A stretch of DNA of 64,000 bases from Burkholderiaceae bacterium. GTDB taxonomy: Bacteria; Pseudomonadota; Gammaproteobacteria; Burkholderiales; Burkholderiaceae_B. Under the pieces are notes generated by a model. The model was not told the origin of the DNA, did no database searches, and worked only from the letters and a program-made list of their open reading frames with translations. The DNA lies in NCBI GenBank assembly GCA_021208885.1, contig JAJOJF010000037.1, positions 124,001-188,000 of the forward strand. Direction: 5' to 3'. Position numbers and translations under genes: made by a program. Shown here piece after piece: positions 18,049-27,982 of this stretch (positions are counted from its first letter, which is position 1; the number at the start of each line of letters is the position of its first letter).

Positions 18049-19935
18049 ATGGCAAACCTCGAATCCGTCCACAAGCGCTCGATTGAGCATCGTGATGAGT
18101 TCTGGCAGGAGCAGGCGCAACGGGTTTATTGGCAAACGCCATTTGAGAAAGTGCTCGATTTTTCCGAACCGCCCTTTGCGCGGTGGTTTGTTGGCGGTAA
18201 GACAAATCTTTGCTACAACGCCGTTGACCGTTGGCTTCAGACGGCTTCTGATGAGCCTGCACTCATCTGGGTGTCCACCGAAGTCGATGAGCGGGTCACT
18301 TACACCCGCCGTGATCTTTACGAAGAGGTCAATGCCACGGCAGCGATTCTCAAGGCGCAAGGCGTGGGCCCGGGTGACCGAGTGCTAATTTACATGCCGA
18401 TGATTCCCTCGGCCGTATTTGCCATGTTGGCTTGCGCGCGTTTGGGGGCGATTCATTCAGTGGTGTTTGGTGGCTTTGCGTCAGTCAACCTCGCTAGCCG
18501 GATCGATGATGCCAAGCCAAAGGTGGTCTTTAGCGCCGATGCAGGTTCTCGAGCGGGCAAGGTAACTCCATATAAGCCTCTACTGGACAAGGCCATAGAG
18601 CTTTGTGAGCATCCACCACAGTCGGTGATTATTCACAATCGTGGTCTGCACGCATTCGAACCAGTGGCTGGGCGTGATGTCGATTATCAAGCGCTTCGCA
18701 GCCAGTATTGGGGGCAAGAAGTGCCCGTGCAGTGGCTGGAGTCCTCAGAGCCAAGTTATGTGCTTTACACCTCAGGCACGACTGGTAAACCCAAGGGCGT
18801 ACAACGTGACACAGGTGGCTATGCGGTGGCACTAGCGAGCTCGATGGATTACATCTTCGGGGGCAAGGCGGGCGAGACGTTTTTGTGCACCAGCGATATC
18901 GGTTGGGTTGTTGGGCATTCCTACATTGTTTATGGGCCATTGATTTCCGGCATGGCTACGATCCTTTACGAAGGCACGCCCGTGCGTCCCGATGGCGGCA
19001 TTTTGTGGAAGTTAGTGCAGGACTACAAGGTGACCGTCATGTTTTCGGCACCTACCGCTATTCGGGTGCTCAAAAAGCAAGATCCAGCGCTGTTAAAGAA
19101 ATATGACCTTTCTAGCTTGCGGGCACTTTACATGGCGGGAGAGCCATTGGATGAGCCAACCGCGGTCTGGATTTCCGAAGGTCTTGGCAAGCCGATCATC
19201 GACAACTACTGGCAGACCGAAACAGGTTGGCCAATCCTGGCAGCACAACCCGGTATTGAGCAAAGGCCAACCAAGTTTGGCAGTCCTTCATTTCCGGTCT
19301 ACGGGTTCGATGTGCGCGTGGTTGATGAGCAAACCGGACAGGATCTCGGCGCTAATCAAAAAGGCGTCGTGGCGATCGTGCCACCCTTGCCGCCAGGTGC
19401 CATGAGCACGGTATGGGGCGACGACGCCCGGTTTGTAGGTACTTACTTCTCATCAGTGCCAGGACGTCAGGTTTACTCAACGTTTGATTGGGGCTTGGTT
19501 GATGAGGATGGCTATTGGTTTATTCTGGGGCGAACCGACGATGTCATTAACGTGGCTGGGCACAGACTTGGCACCCGTGAAATCGAGGAGTCGGTCAATT
19601 CGCATGCTGCGGTTGCCGAATCAGCAGTCGTGGGCGTAGCCGATTCGCTCAAAGGGCAAGTCGCGGTGGGGTTCGCTGTGCTCAAGCAGCCTGAACTATA
19701 TGAGACGGACGAGTCCAAGCGAGCGTTAGAAGCTGAAATCATGAAGGTGGTTGACGGTCAGCTTGGGGCGGTAGCCAGACCTTCCAGAGTTATGTTCGTT
19801 CACGCGTTACCGAAGACACGATCCGGTAAAGTGTTGCGACGGGCGATTGTGGCAGTATGTGAGGGACGCGATCCGGGTGATCTGACCACAATTGAAGATC
19901 CGTCAACTTTGCAACAATTGAAGGAAACATTATGA
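18049..19935 (+). CDS. prpE: Propionyl-CoA synthetase
   Basis: 628-aa adenylate-forming enzyme of the acetyl/propionyl-CoA synthetase family. P-loop YTSGTTGKPKG is near residue 240 and the acetylation-sensitive catalytic lysine is in KTRSGKVLRR near residue 593. The N-terminal text (PFARWFVGGKTNLCYNAVDRW) is closer to PrpE than to AcsA. It activates propionate for the methylcitrate pathway or, promiscuously, other short acids. GGAG lies before the ATG; the stop overlaps the next gene as ATGA, so they are coupled. No other prp genes are in the window. Confidence 0.92.
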   Translation: MANLESVHKRSIEHRDEFWQEQAQRVYWQTPFEKVLDFSEPPFARWFVGGKTNLCYNAVDRWLQTASDEPALIWVSTEVDERVTYTRRDLYEEVNATAAILKAQGVGPGDRVLIYMPMIPSAVFAMLACARLGAIHSVVFGGFASVNLASRIDDAKPKVVFSADAGSRAGKVTPYKPLLDKAIELCEHPPQSVIIHNRGLHAFEPVAGRDVDYQALRSQYWGQEVPVQWLESSEPSYVLYTSGTTGKPKGVQRDTGGYAVALASSMDYIFGGKAGETFLCTSDIGWVVGHSYIVYGPLISGMATILYEGTPVRPDGGILWKLVQDYKVTVMFSAPTAIRVLKKQDPALLKKYDLSSLRALYMAGEPLDEPTAVWISEGLGKPIIDNYWQTETGWPILAAQPGIEQRPTKFGSPSFPVYGFDVRVVDEQTGQDLGANQKGVVAIVPPLPPGAMSTVWGDDARFVGTYFSSVPGRQVYSTFDWGLVDEDGYWFILGRTDDVINVAGHRLGTREIEESVNSHAAVAESAVVGVADSLKGQVAVGFAVLKQPELYETDESKRALEAEIMKVVDGQLGAVARPSRVMFVHALPKTRSGKVLRRAIVAVCEGRDPGDLTTIEDPSTLQQLKETL

Positions 19936-20342
19936 AATCCAAGGCAGTACTACAAGAATCTGACGTAAGCAAAATTCTGGCAGCAGCCAAGGCATATGCA
20001 CAGGGCAAGGGCTGGGCGGTGACCATTTCTGTCGTTGACGATGGCGGTCATTTGCTCGGATTGACCCGGCTTGATGGCGCGGCACCGGTTTCGGCCCACA
20101 TCTCGCCGGCCAAAGCCCATACGGCAGCACTCGGCCAACGAGCAACCAAAGTATACGAGGATGTCATCAACAACGGCCGTACCGCCTTTTTAACGGCCCC
20201 CTTCATCGAAGGCATGCTTGAAGGGGGCGTGCCGGTGATCGTTGAAGGACAGGTTATCGGTGCGGTTGGCGTGTCTGGCGTGCAGTCAAACCAGGACGTG
20301 GAAATTGCTGAGGCTGGCATCGCCGCACTGGGTCTGAAGTAA
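19932..20342 (+). CDS. GlcG/HbpS-like protein (DUF336)
   Basis: 136-aa GlcG/HbpS-family protein (AKAYAQGKGWAVTISVVDDGGHLLGLTRLDGA, IGAVGVSGVQSNQDVEIAEAG). Family members include heme-binding HbpS, GlcG in glycolate operons and PduO C-terminal domains; many are of unknown role. It overlaps prpE by 4 bp and is followed 54 bp later by acsA, so it is co-expressed with two acyl-CoA synthetases. No signal peptide is visible. Confidence 0.85.
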   Translation: MKSKAVLQESDVSKILAAAKAYAQGKGWAVTISVVDDGGHLLGLTRLDGAAPVSAHISPAKAHTAALGQRATKVYEDVINNGRTAFLTAPFIEGMLEGGVPVIVEGQVIGAVGVSGVQSNQDVEIAEAGIAALGLK

Positions 20343-20395
20343 TAGCAGTATCAAGATCGTCATAACGAAGTACTGGGGCAAGGAGACTCTCAATC

Positions 20396-22374
20396 ATGTC
20401 CAATTCAATTCAGTCTGTGCTGGTCGAAACACGTGTGTTCCCGCCGCCCGAGACATTCGTCAAACAAGCGAATATCTCCGGGCAAGCTCAATATCAGGCG
20501 CTATTAGACGAGTCTGATCGAGATCCCGAAGGTTTTTGGGGGCGTCTGGCAAAAGAAAACTTGCATTGGATCAAGCCTTTTACCAGCGTGCTTGATGAGT
20601 CTGATGCCCCGTTTTACAAGTGGTTTGGCGATGGCGAGCTAAACGTCTCGGCCAACTGCCTGGAAGCCAATATTGAGCGTGGCTTGGGTGACAAAGTTGC
20701 GCTAATTTTTGAGGCGGACGGCGGCGAAGTCACCAAGATCACCTACCATGAGCTTTATGAGCGGGTCTGCCAAATTGCCAATGGACTGAAGTCGTTGGGC
20801 TACAAGACGGGCGATCGTGCCATCATTTATTTGCCGATGTCGATCGAGGCTGTTGCCGTTATGCAAGCCTGCGCCCGTCTGGGTGTGATCCATTCGGTGG
20901 TGTTTGGTGGTTTTTCCTCAAAAGCTTTGCACGAGCGCATCATCGATGTGGGTGCTTCGCTAGTTATTACGGCGGATGAGCAGGTACGGGGCGGAAAACA
21001 AATACCGCTTAAGCCCGCTGTTGACGAGGCTTTCGCGATGGGTGGCTGCGACATCGTGCGCCATTGCATTGTTTACCAACGCACCGGCGGCTCGATTGCC
21101 TGGGACGACAAGCGCGACATGTGGCTGCACGACTTGGTCAAGGGTCAACCCAAAACCTGCGAAGCAGTGCCAGTCAACGCCGAACATCCCTTGTTTATTC
21201 TCTATACCTCTGGTTCAACCGGTAAGCCCAAGGGCGTGCAGCACAGCTCTGGAGGCTACCTGTTATGGGCTAAGCTCACCATGCAGTGGACGTTTGATGC
21301 CAAACCAAATGATGTGTTTTGGTGCACAGCTGACGTGGGCTGGGTTACCGGACACACTTACATCACATACGGTCCTTTGGCTAACGGCATGACTCAAATC
21401 GTGTTTGAGGGTGTGCCAACGTATCCGAATGCGGGCCGTTTCTGGGAAATGATTCAGCGCCACAAGGTCACGATTTTCTACACCGCCCCAACAGCCATTC
21501 GGTCCTTGATCAAGGCTTCCGAAGCCAATGAGGCCGTGCATCCCAAGTCTTTTGATCTGTCAAGCTTGCGATTGATGGGCTCGGTGGGTGAGCCCATCAA
21601 TCCGGAGGCCTGGATCTGGTATCACGTAAACGTAGGTGGCGAACGTTGTCCGATCGTTGATACCTGGTGGCAAACAGAGACCGGCGGGCACATGATTACG
21701 CCGCTGCCGGGTGTCACGCCACTAAAGCCGGGTTCGTGCACCACGCGCTTGCCTGGGATCACTGCGGCTATTGTCGATGAGACCGGTGGTGATGTGGAGG
21801 CCGGCCAGGGCGGGTTCCTGGTGATCAAGCGTCCGTGGCCGTCCATGATTCGCACAATTTGGGGTGATCCGGAACGTTTTAAGACAAGTTACTTCCCGCA
21901 AGAACTTCGTGGTTACTATTTGGCCGGTGACGGCGCGCAGTGTGATGCTGACAATTGCTTTTGGATCATGGGCCGAATCGATGATGTGTTGAACGTCTCG
22001 GGCCATCGTCTGGGCACGATGGAAGTGGAGTCGGCGCTGGTCGCGCACGAGCTTGTGGCTGAGGCTGCGTTGTTGGACGGCCAGATGCGACCACAGGTGA
22101 GGCGGTGGTTGCCTTCGTGGTCTTAAAGCGTGCCACCCCAGAGGGTGAAGAGGCGGTGGCGATCGCCAAGCAGTTGCGTGACTGGATCTCAAAGGAGATT
22201 GGCCCGATTGCCAAGCCCAAGGAAATCCGGTTTGGTGACAATCTGCCAAAGACCCGCTCTGGCAAGATCATGCGACGTCTATTGCGCGTGGTTGCCAAGG
22301 GTGAGCAGGTCACGCAGGATGTCTCGACCCTGGAAAACCCAGCCATTCTTGATCAGTTGACCAAGCCTGTCTAA
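20396..22374 (+). pseudogene. acsA: Acetyl-CoA synthetase, frameshifted near the C-terminus
   Basis: Activates acetate to acetyl-CoA. The first frame (20396-22126) has P-loop [11 protein letters not shown] and [10 protein letters not shown], and ends in a foreign tail ([16 protein letters not shown]). The true C-terminus, with [13 protein letters not shown] and catalytic lysine [10 protein letters not shown], is in the next frame and ends at 22374. One missing G between 22069 and 22070 (GCGTTGTTGG where GCGGTTGTTGG is expected) explains it: restoring it gives [16 protein letters not shown] and 659 aa, the normal length. As read, the product lacks the C-terminal domain lysine and would not be active. 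AAGGAG lies before the ATG; a terminator follows. Confidence 0.9.
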
Positions 22375-22394
22375 CTATTTCGGTCTTCCTCGCT

Positions 22395-22435
22395 ACAAAC
22401 AAACCCCGGTGCAGTGTTGGCCGGGGTTTGTTTGT
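22395..22435 (+). terminator. Intrinsic terminator after acsA
   Basis: Perfect 15-bp inverted repeat ACAAACAAACCCCGG / CCGGGGTTTGTTTGT with an 11-nt loop, 20 bp after the acsA stop. The T-rich 3' arm serves as the uridine tract. Confidence 0.88.
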
Positions 22436-22481
22436 GCGATTCTGAAAGGCATACAGGTCCGCTTTGCAGTATGTTTGCAAC

Positions 22482-23672
22482 ATGAGTCCGACGACTAACG
22501 TTCAGCGTATTTGGCCCGCTTTGTTAGCGGGTATTTTTGCCACGCTAGTCGGTATCGGATTGGCAAGATTCGCCTACACACCATTAATCCCGGTGCTTAT
22601 CGAATCAGGTTGGTTTGACGCGAGCGATGCGGTCTATCTGGGCGCAGCCAATCTTCTTGGGTATTTGATTGGGGCTTTAGCTGCCCATCGGTTGACTGAG
22701 CGCTTTGCGCCGAGGTTGATTGTAGGGCTCAGCTTGTCGATCGTGACGCTCGGATTTCTCCTGTGCTCGTGGCCGGCAGGGTTTTATTGGTTTTTTGTGT
22801 GGCGGTTTTTGTCGGGTGCGGCTGGCGCGATCTTGATGGTTGTGGTGCCCTCGATGGTGTTGTCCCGAACGGCGATTGCACACCGCTCGGTCGTGGGTAC
22901 CTTGGCCTTTAGCGGTATTGGTATTGGCGTAGTTCTCTCGGCGTTTGTGGTTCCAGCGCTACTGTCGCTAGACCTGACTTTTACTTGGCTTGTGCTTGGG
23001 CTATTGAGCGGCGTCTGCGCGCTAGCTTGTGATCAAGGCATCAAGCGCATGCCCAAACCCGAGCTCAACGCCGCGAGTGCGTTCAGTAATGGCAGTGTTA
23101 CAAAGTCCATTTCAACCATTGTTGTCTTGGTTATGCTGGCATACGGACTGGATGCAGCCGGATTTATTCCCCATACGGTCTTTTGGGTGGACTATCTTGC
23201 CCGTGAAAACGGCTTTGGCCAAGCAGCTGCATCGCTACAGTGGGGTATTTTTGGGTTGGGTGCGTTGTGTGGGCCGTTTGTGGTCAGCTTGTTCGTGGCG
23301 CGACTGGGTTGGGCAAACAGCTTGACCCTCGCATTTGCGCTCAAGACCATGGCCATTCTGCTGCCAGTACTGTCTTTGGCCTTAGTCAGCCAGGCAGTTT
23401 CTTCGTTTTTAGTGGGTGCGTTTGGGCCTGGTATGGCGGCTTTGACGTCCGGGCGTCTTGCTCAGATCGTAGGTCCCTCAGGTCATAAACAAGCTTGGGG
23501 GCAAGCCACCGCTATCTTTGCCATCACCCAAACGGTTTCGGGCTACATGATGTCGGCGGCCTATGATGTTCTAGACACCTACACACCCCTGTATGTAGTA
23601 GGTAGCGCTTTGTTGCTGCTAGGCACGTTGCTTGTTTATGCCAGTGCTTCGCTCCAGTCTCGAGCCAGATAG
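22482..23672 (+). CDS. YbfB/YjiJ-family MFS transporter
   Basis: 396-aa membrane protein with about 12 hydrophobic helices. The opening WPALLAGIFATLVGIGLARFAYTPLIPVLI is typical of the YbfB/YjiJ MFS subfamily. Substrate unknown. The ATG at 22482 is used; a TTG six codons upstream is also possible. It follows the acsA terminator and so is probably its own unit. It ends 9 bp before the convergent cupin gene. Confidence 0.88.
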   Translation: MSPTTNVQRIWPALLAGIFATLVGIGLARFAYTPLIPVLIESGWFDASDAVYLGAANLLGYLIGALAAHRLTERFAPRLIVGLSLSIVTLGFLLCSWPAGFYWFFVWRFLSGAAGAILMVVVPSMVLSRTAIAHRSVVGTLAFSGIGIGVVLSAFVVPALLSLDLTFTWLVLGLLSGVCALACDQGIKRMPKPELNAASAFSNGSVTKSISTIVVLVMLAYGLDAAGFIPHTVFWVDYLARENGFGQAAASLQWGIFGLGALCGPFVVSLFVARLGWANSLTLAFALKTMAILLPVLSLALVSQAVSSFLVGAFGPGMAALTSGRLAQIVGPSGHKQAWGQATAIFAITQTVSGYMMSAAYDVLDTYTPLYVVGSALLLLGTLLVYASASLQSRAR

Positions 23673-23681
23673 GTAAATTGG

Positions 23682-23975
23682 TCAACGCAATTCAATTTCC
23701 ACAAACACCAGTGGCTTATTGCCGGCATTCACAACATTGTGATGGACACCGGCCGGTCGATTGTAGGCAACGCCACGGGTCAGTTTTGCCTGAACCGGTC
23801 CATCTGGCGTCTCAAGTAGCAGGTCGCCATCTGTGGTGGGTACCACCACGTAGTCAAACCCATGCGTGTGCCAGCCAGTCTCAGCACCGGGCTCGAAGTG
23901 CCACTGGGTCACTATGACTCGTTCATTATCGATTTGTCGTGTTGGCGTGGCTTGAGGACGTTGATTCGTGTTCAT
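23682..23975 (-). CDS. Cupin domain protein
   Basis: 97-aa single-domain cupin: WHFEPGAETGWHTHGFDYVVVPTTDG carries the first metal motif (HTH and later residues), and RPAGVHHNVVNAG the second. The ATG at 23975 is preceded by AAGGAA and overlaps the hydrolase stop as ATGA, so it is coupled to it. Small cupins of this type are metal-dependent isomerases, dioxygenases or sensors; the function here is unknown. Confidence 0.85.
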   Translation of the reverse strand: MNTNQRPQATPTRQIDNERVIVTQWHFEPGAETGWHTHGFDYVVVPTTDGDLLLETPDGPVQAKLTRGVAYNRPAGVHHNVVNAGNKPLVFVEIELR

Positions 23976-24940
23976 GCAGATTCCTTTTTCAGGGCGCGCT
24001 TCAGAGCTGAGGCGCAAAGACTAACAGCAAGGTTGGCTTCGTCAATGACTTTTCCCATCAGGATGAAGCCGTGAACTTGCCGTGCAAAACAAACGTAATG
24101 ACAGGTCGTTCCAGCGTTTGAAAGCGCGTTGGCATACGCAAGGCCTTCATCGTGCAGCGGATCAAACCCAGCTGTGAGAACAAAGGCAGGGGGCAGCCCT
24201 GACAAGTTATCAGCCAGCAAGGGAGAGGCCAGTGCCTCGCGCCGCACGTCTAAATCTTGAAAGTAATGGTCGTAGTAATAGGCCAGGTCGCGTTTGCCCA
24301 AAAGATAGCCTTCGCCGTTGCGATCAATTGAATCGCTTTGCATCAAGGCATCAGTGATGGGATAGATTAATAGCTGAAACGCCAGATCAACGTTCGGATC
24401 CTCACGCGATGCCAGTGCAACAACGGCTGCAAGCTGTCCGCCAGCGCTGTCGCCGCCAACGGCTATCCGCTTGGGGTCGATCTGCAGGGTTGCCGTATTG
24501 GCGTGAACCCATCGGGTGGCCGCCAGGCAATCGAGGGCTGCTGCCGGGTAAGGATGCTCTGGGGCCAAGCGATAATCCACGGCGATCACAACACAGTTTG
24601 CCTGGTTGCAAAGCTCGCGACATAGGCCATCGTGTGTATCTAGATCGCCGATGACGAACCCGCCACCATGAAAGTAGACAAGCGCAGGCGATGGGCCGGG
24701 GCCTGATGCTGCAGGGTAGTAAAGGCGCAGCCCGATTTCACCGGTAGGCCCGTCAATCGTGATGTTGCTGACTTTTCCAACGGATGGCGGCTGCGGTTGA
24801 AGTGTGTCGCGTCGAGCCAGATAGGCCTGTCTAGCCTGAAGGGGGCTTAATTTGTGGGTTGGCACGGAGCCGCTTTTGGCCAGAGCCTCGAGCAAGGCTC
24901 TGGTTTGCGGGTCAAGCTCGAGAGCTGTATGAGCTTGCAT
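23972..24940 (-). CDS. Alpha/beta hydrolase (hormone-sensitive lipase family)
   Basis: 322-aa esterase/lipase. Oxyanion-hole motif YFHGGGFVIG, nucleophile elbow GGDSAGGQL, catalytic Asp in TAGFDPLHDEG and His in ARQVHGFI mark the HSL (family IV) group. The start ATG at 24940 overlaps the ETF-QO stop as TGATG. It probably cleaves short-chain esters; the substrate is not evident. Confidence 0.9.
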   Translation of the reverse strand: MQAHTALELDPQTRALLEALAKSGSVPTHKLSPLQARQAYLARRDTLQPQPPSVGKVSNITIDGPTGEIGLRLYYPAASGPGPSPALVYFHGGGFVIGDLDTHDGLCRELCNQANCVVIAVDYRLAPEHPYPAAALDCLAATRWVHANTATLQIDPKRIAVGGDSAGGQLAAVVALASREDPNVDLAFQLLIYPITDALMQSDSIDRNGEGYLLGKRDLAYYYDHYFQDLDVRREALASPLLADNLSGLPPAFVLTAGFDPLHDEGLAYANALSNAGTTCHYVCFARQVHGFILMGKVIDEANLAVSLCASALKRALKKESA

Positions 24941-26586
24941 CACATGCCGGTGTAAACCGGTCCTTCGCCACCTTGAGGAGCCACCCAGACGATGTTTTGT
25001 GAGGGGTCTTTAATGTCACAGGTTTTGCAGTGAACGCAGTTCTGAGCGTTGATCTGAAGACGATCCTTGCCTGCATCATCTTTGACGTATTCATAGACAC
25101 CGGCCGGGCAATAACGCTGTTCTGGACCTGCGTAAGTCGCCAGATTAAGTTTGACCGGCACACTGTCATCCTTTAGGGTCAGATGAATCGGCTGGTTTTC
25201 TTCGTGGTTGGTGTTGGAAATGAATACCGAGCTTAATCGGTCGAACGTTATTTTGCCATCAGGCTTTGGATAGTCGATACGCAAGCACTCTGCTGCTGGC
25301 TTTAGGCACTCATGGTCGGCTTTGCTACGGTGTATCGTCCAGGGAATATTGCCACGCAAGAGCCACTGTTCGACCCCGGTCATGACGGTGCCGACCGTGC
25401 GACCTTTTTTAAACCATTGTTTGAAATTACGGGCCTTGTTAAGCTCAGTGTGTAGCCATGACTGCTCAAAGGCGGCCGGATAGGCAGCTAGCTCATCATG
25501 ACTGCGATCAGCCATGATGGCCTCAAAAGCGGCCTCAGCAGCCATCATGCCTGACTTGATTGCGGCATGGCTGCCTTTAATGCGCGAGGCGTTCAGAAAC
25601 CCCGCATCACAGCCTACCAGGACGCCACCGGGGAAAGTCAGTTTGGGCAGGGACAATAGACCGCCAGCAGTAATTGCGCGCGCGCCGTATGCAATGCGCT
25701 TGCCCCCCTCAAAGGTGGGTTTGATGGCGGGGTGGGTTTTGTAGCGCTGGAATTCCTCAAAGGGTGATAGCCATGGGTTGGCGTAGTCAAGACCGACAAC
25801 CATGCCGACAGCGACCTGGTTGTTCTCCATGTGGTAGAGAAACGACCCGCCGTAGGTATCAGCATCCAACGGCCAACCCGCCGTATGAATGACCAAGCCG
25901 GGTTTGGACTTCGAGGGCTCGATTTCCCAAAGTTCCTTGATACCAATGCCGTAACTCTGAGGGTCACGGCCTTGGTCGAGCCTGTAATGGGCAATCAGTT
26001 CTCGCCCTAGCTGCCCCCGCGCGCCCTCGGCAAACACAGTGTACTTTGCCAGAAGTGCCATGCCGGGCTGGTACTGGTCTGTGGGTTGGCCGTCACGGCC
26101 CACACCCATGTCACCCGTGGCAACGCCAATGACTTGCCCCTCTTCGCCATAAAGCACCTCGGTGGCGGCAAAACCGGGAAAAATCTCGACCTCTAGCGCC
26201 TCGGCCTGTTCGGCAAGCCAGCGCGCGACCTGGCCAAGACTGATAATGTAGTTGCCGTGGTTTTTGAAGCACTCCGGTAGCAGCCACTCTGGGGTTTGCT
26301 TGGCGCCTGTCGGTGAAAGAAAGAGAAACTTGTCTTCGGTAACGGGTGTATTCAGTGGAGCGCCGCGCTCTTTCCAGTCTGGGATCAGCTCTGTGAGCGC
26401 TTGAGGATCCATCACCGCACCCGACAAGATATGGGCACCCACTTCACTGCCTTTTTCCAGGACACAGACTGAAATTTCCTGTCCTTTGTCCTTGGCGAGC
26501 TGTTTCAGGCGAATGCCGGTGGCCAAGCCAGCAGGTCCGCCGCCAACCACCACAACGTCGTATTCCATTGACTCTCTATCTGACAT
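24940..26586 (-). CDS. Electron transfer flavoprotein-ubiquinone oxidoreductase
   Basis: 548-aa membrane-associated flavoprotein that passes electrons from ETF to ubiquinone. FAD-binding motif VVVVGGGPAGLATGIRLKQ is at the N-terminus. The 4Fe-4S ferredoxin-like end has CPAGVYEYV, then NCVHCKTCDIKDPSQNI. The ATG at 26586 is used because the family starts here and GAGGA precedes it; the frame extends 51 codons upstream without homology. It is the electron sink for the acyl-CoA dehydrogenase at 6674-7858 and others. ETF alpha/beta genes are not in the window. Confidence 0.96.
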   Translation of the reverse strand: MSDRESMEYDVVVVGGGPAGLATGIRLKQLAKDKGQEISVCVLEKGSEVGAHILSGAVMDPQALTELIPDWKERGAPLNTPVTEDKFLFLSPTGAKQTPEWLLPECFKNHGNYIISLGQVARWLAEQAEALEVEIFPGFAATEVLYGEEGQVIGVATGDMGVGRDGQPTDQYQPGMALLAKYTVFAEGARGQLGRELIAHYRLDQGRDPQSYGIGIKELWEIEPSKSKPGLVIHTAGWPLDADTYGGSFLYHMENNQVAVGMVVGLDYANPWLSPFEEFQRYKTHPAIKPTFEGGKRIAYGARAITAGGLLSLPKLTFPGGVLVGCDAGFLNASRIKGSHAAIKSGMMAAEAAFEAIMADRSHDELAAYPAAFEQSWLHTELNKARNFKQWFKKGRTVGTVMTGVEQWLLRGNIPWTIHRSKADHECLKPAAECLRIDYPKPDGKITFDRLSSVFISNTNHEENQPIHLTLKDDSVPVKLNLATYAGPEQRYCPAGVYEYVKDDAGKDRLQINAQNCVHCKTCDIKDPSQNIVWVAPQGGEGPVYTGM

Positions 26587-26670
26587 GAGTGTGTCCTCGT
26601 GATTACCCCTACAATGAACCGATTGTATTGCACAGCCTTGCTTTGCAGGGCAACTACCAGCCTTGTGATT

Positions 26671-26691
26671 TGCCAAAGAAAGCCTTTGGCA
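26671..26691. promoter_or_regulatory. Inverted repeat between ETF-QO and thioesterase genes
   Basis: TGCCAAAG (26671-26678) and CTTTGGCA (26684-26691), perfect 8-bp arms with a 5-nt centre, in the 134-bp divergent gap, 29 bp before the thioesterase ATG. It could be an operator for a TetR- or GntR-type regulator of fatty-acid genes (inference); no regulator is adjacent. Confidence 0.45.
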
Positions 26692-26720
26692 CAAAGGCCG
26701 GTCCATATGCAGGAGAGCAA

Positions 26721-27161
26721 ATGTCTGATCAACGTCCATTAGCCACTGGTGATGTGTTTGAGATTGACCTGCCCATGCGATGGGCAGACGCTGATATGTT
26801 GCGTCACATGAACAATGCGGTGTACTTCCGTTTCATGGAGGAGGCTCGAGTTCAGATGCTTGCCGCTGCTGGCTTGCAGGCAGCTGGCGATGTCGGCGCC
26901 GTGGTCGTGCACTGCTCGTGTGATTTCATGCGTGCCATCACCTACCCCGCTACTGTGCGCGTGCGGTTGATCGTCGAGAAGATAGGGCGCTCGAGCCTAA
27001 CCCAAATTAATGAGTTGTTTGTTCTCGAGGATCTCGCAGCTGGGCCCTATGCTCGTGGCAAGACGGTGCTTGTTTGCACAGATAACCTTAATAATTGCGC
27101 AATCCCATGGGCTAACGAGGCATTATCTTCTCTTGGGGCAGTTTGCTCGTCTGGCACCTAG
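26721..27161 (+). CDS. Acyl-CoA thioesterase (hotdog fold)
   Basis: 146-aa 4-hydroxybenzoyl-CoA-thioesterase-like protein: MRWADADMLRHMNNAVYFRFMEEAR carries the catalytic Asp in the position usual for the family (D after RW). The ATG at 26721 has AGGAGA upstream; the frame extends 44 codons further without homology. It is divergent from ETF-QO and 105 bp upstream of the CoA-transferase pair, in keeping with acyl-CoA turnover. Confidence 0.88.
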   Translation: MSDQRPLATGDVFEIDLPMRWADADMLRHMNNAVYFRFMEEARVQMLAAAGLQAAGDVGAVVVHCSCDFMRAITYPATVRVRLIVEKIGRSSLTQINELFVLEDLAAGPYARGKTVLVCTDNLNNCAIPWANEALSSLGAVCSSGT

Positions 27162-27266
27162 GCTGGCGGGGTACGGGTGCTTGGCAGCTTGATCGCAAGT
27201 TAAACTCAATCTAGCGTGATTAATCGTTACCACAACATTCCCCAGACTGGGCAAGGAGTCAATTGA

Positions 27267-27968
27267 ATGGAAAAAGTCTATGCCAGTGCTGCGCAAGCAC
27301 TAGAAGGCGTGGTCAAGGATGGCCAAACCATTGCGGTAGGCGGTTTTGGTCTTTGCGGTATTCCTGAGGCATTGATTGCAGCACTGCGTGACAGCAAGGT
27401 GGGCAACCTGACTTGCATTAGTAACAACGCAGGTGTTGACGGGTTTGGCTTGGGTATGTTGCTGGAAACTCGCCAGATCAAAAAAATGATTGCCTCTTAT
27501 GTCGGTGAAAACAAGGAGTTTGAGCGCCAGTACCTTTCTGGTGAGCTCGAGCTTGAGTTCACGCCACAAGGCACACTGGCAGAGAAATTGCGTGCCGGTG
27601 GTGCTGGTATTCCAGCCTTCTACACCAAGACCGGTGTGGGCACAATTGTGGCCGACGGTAAAGAAACCAAGGAGTTTGACGGTCAGACCTACGTGATGGA
27701 GCGTTCGCTAGTGCCCGATGTTTCGCTAGTGAAAGCTTACATCGCAGATCGCAGCGGCAATCTGGTGTTTCGTAAAACGGCTCGTAACTTTAACCCCAAT
27801 GTCGCCATGGCCGGCAAGCTCACGATTGTGGAGGTTGAGCGTGTGGTGGAAAAGGGCGAACTTGATCCTGACATGATCCATTTGCCGGGCATTTATGTCC
27901 ACCGCATTGTGATCAATGACGCCCCGGAAAAACGCATTGAGCAGCGCACCGTGCGCGCTTCGAACTAA
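27267..27968 (+). CDS. scoA: 3-oxoacid CoA-transferase, subunit A
   Basis: 233-aa alpha subunit: [28 protein letters not shown] and the family text [17 protein letters not shown]. With subunit B it moves CoA between succinyl-CoA and a 3-oxoacid such as acetoacetate. AAGGAG lies upstream and the gene is 14 bp from scoB. The exact acid pair cannot be told from sequence. Confidence 0.93.
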   Translation: MEKVYASAAQALEGVVKDGQTIAVGGFGLCGIPEALIAALRDSKVGNLTCISNNAGVDGFGLGMLLETRQIKKMIASYVGENKEFERQYLSGELELEFTPQGTLAEKLRAGGAGIPAFYTKTGVGTIVADGKETKEFDGQTYVMERSLVPDVSLVKAYIADRSGNLVFRKTARNFNPNVAMAGKLTIVEVERVVEKGELDPDMIHLPGIYVHRIVINDAPEKRIEQRTVRASN

Positions 27969-27982
27969 AGGAGACAGGCATC

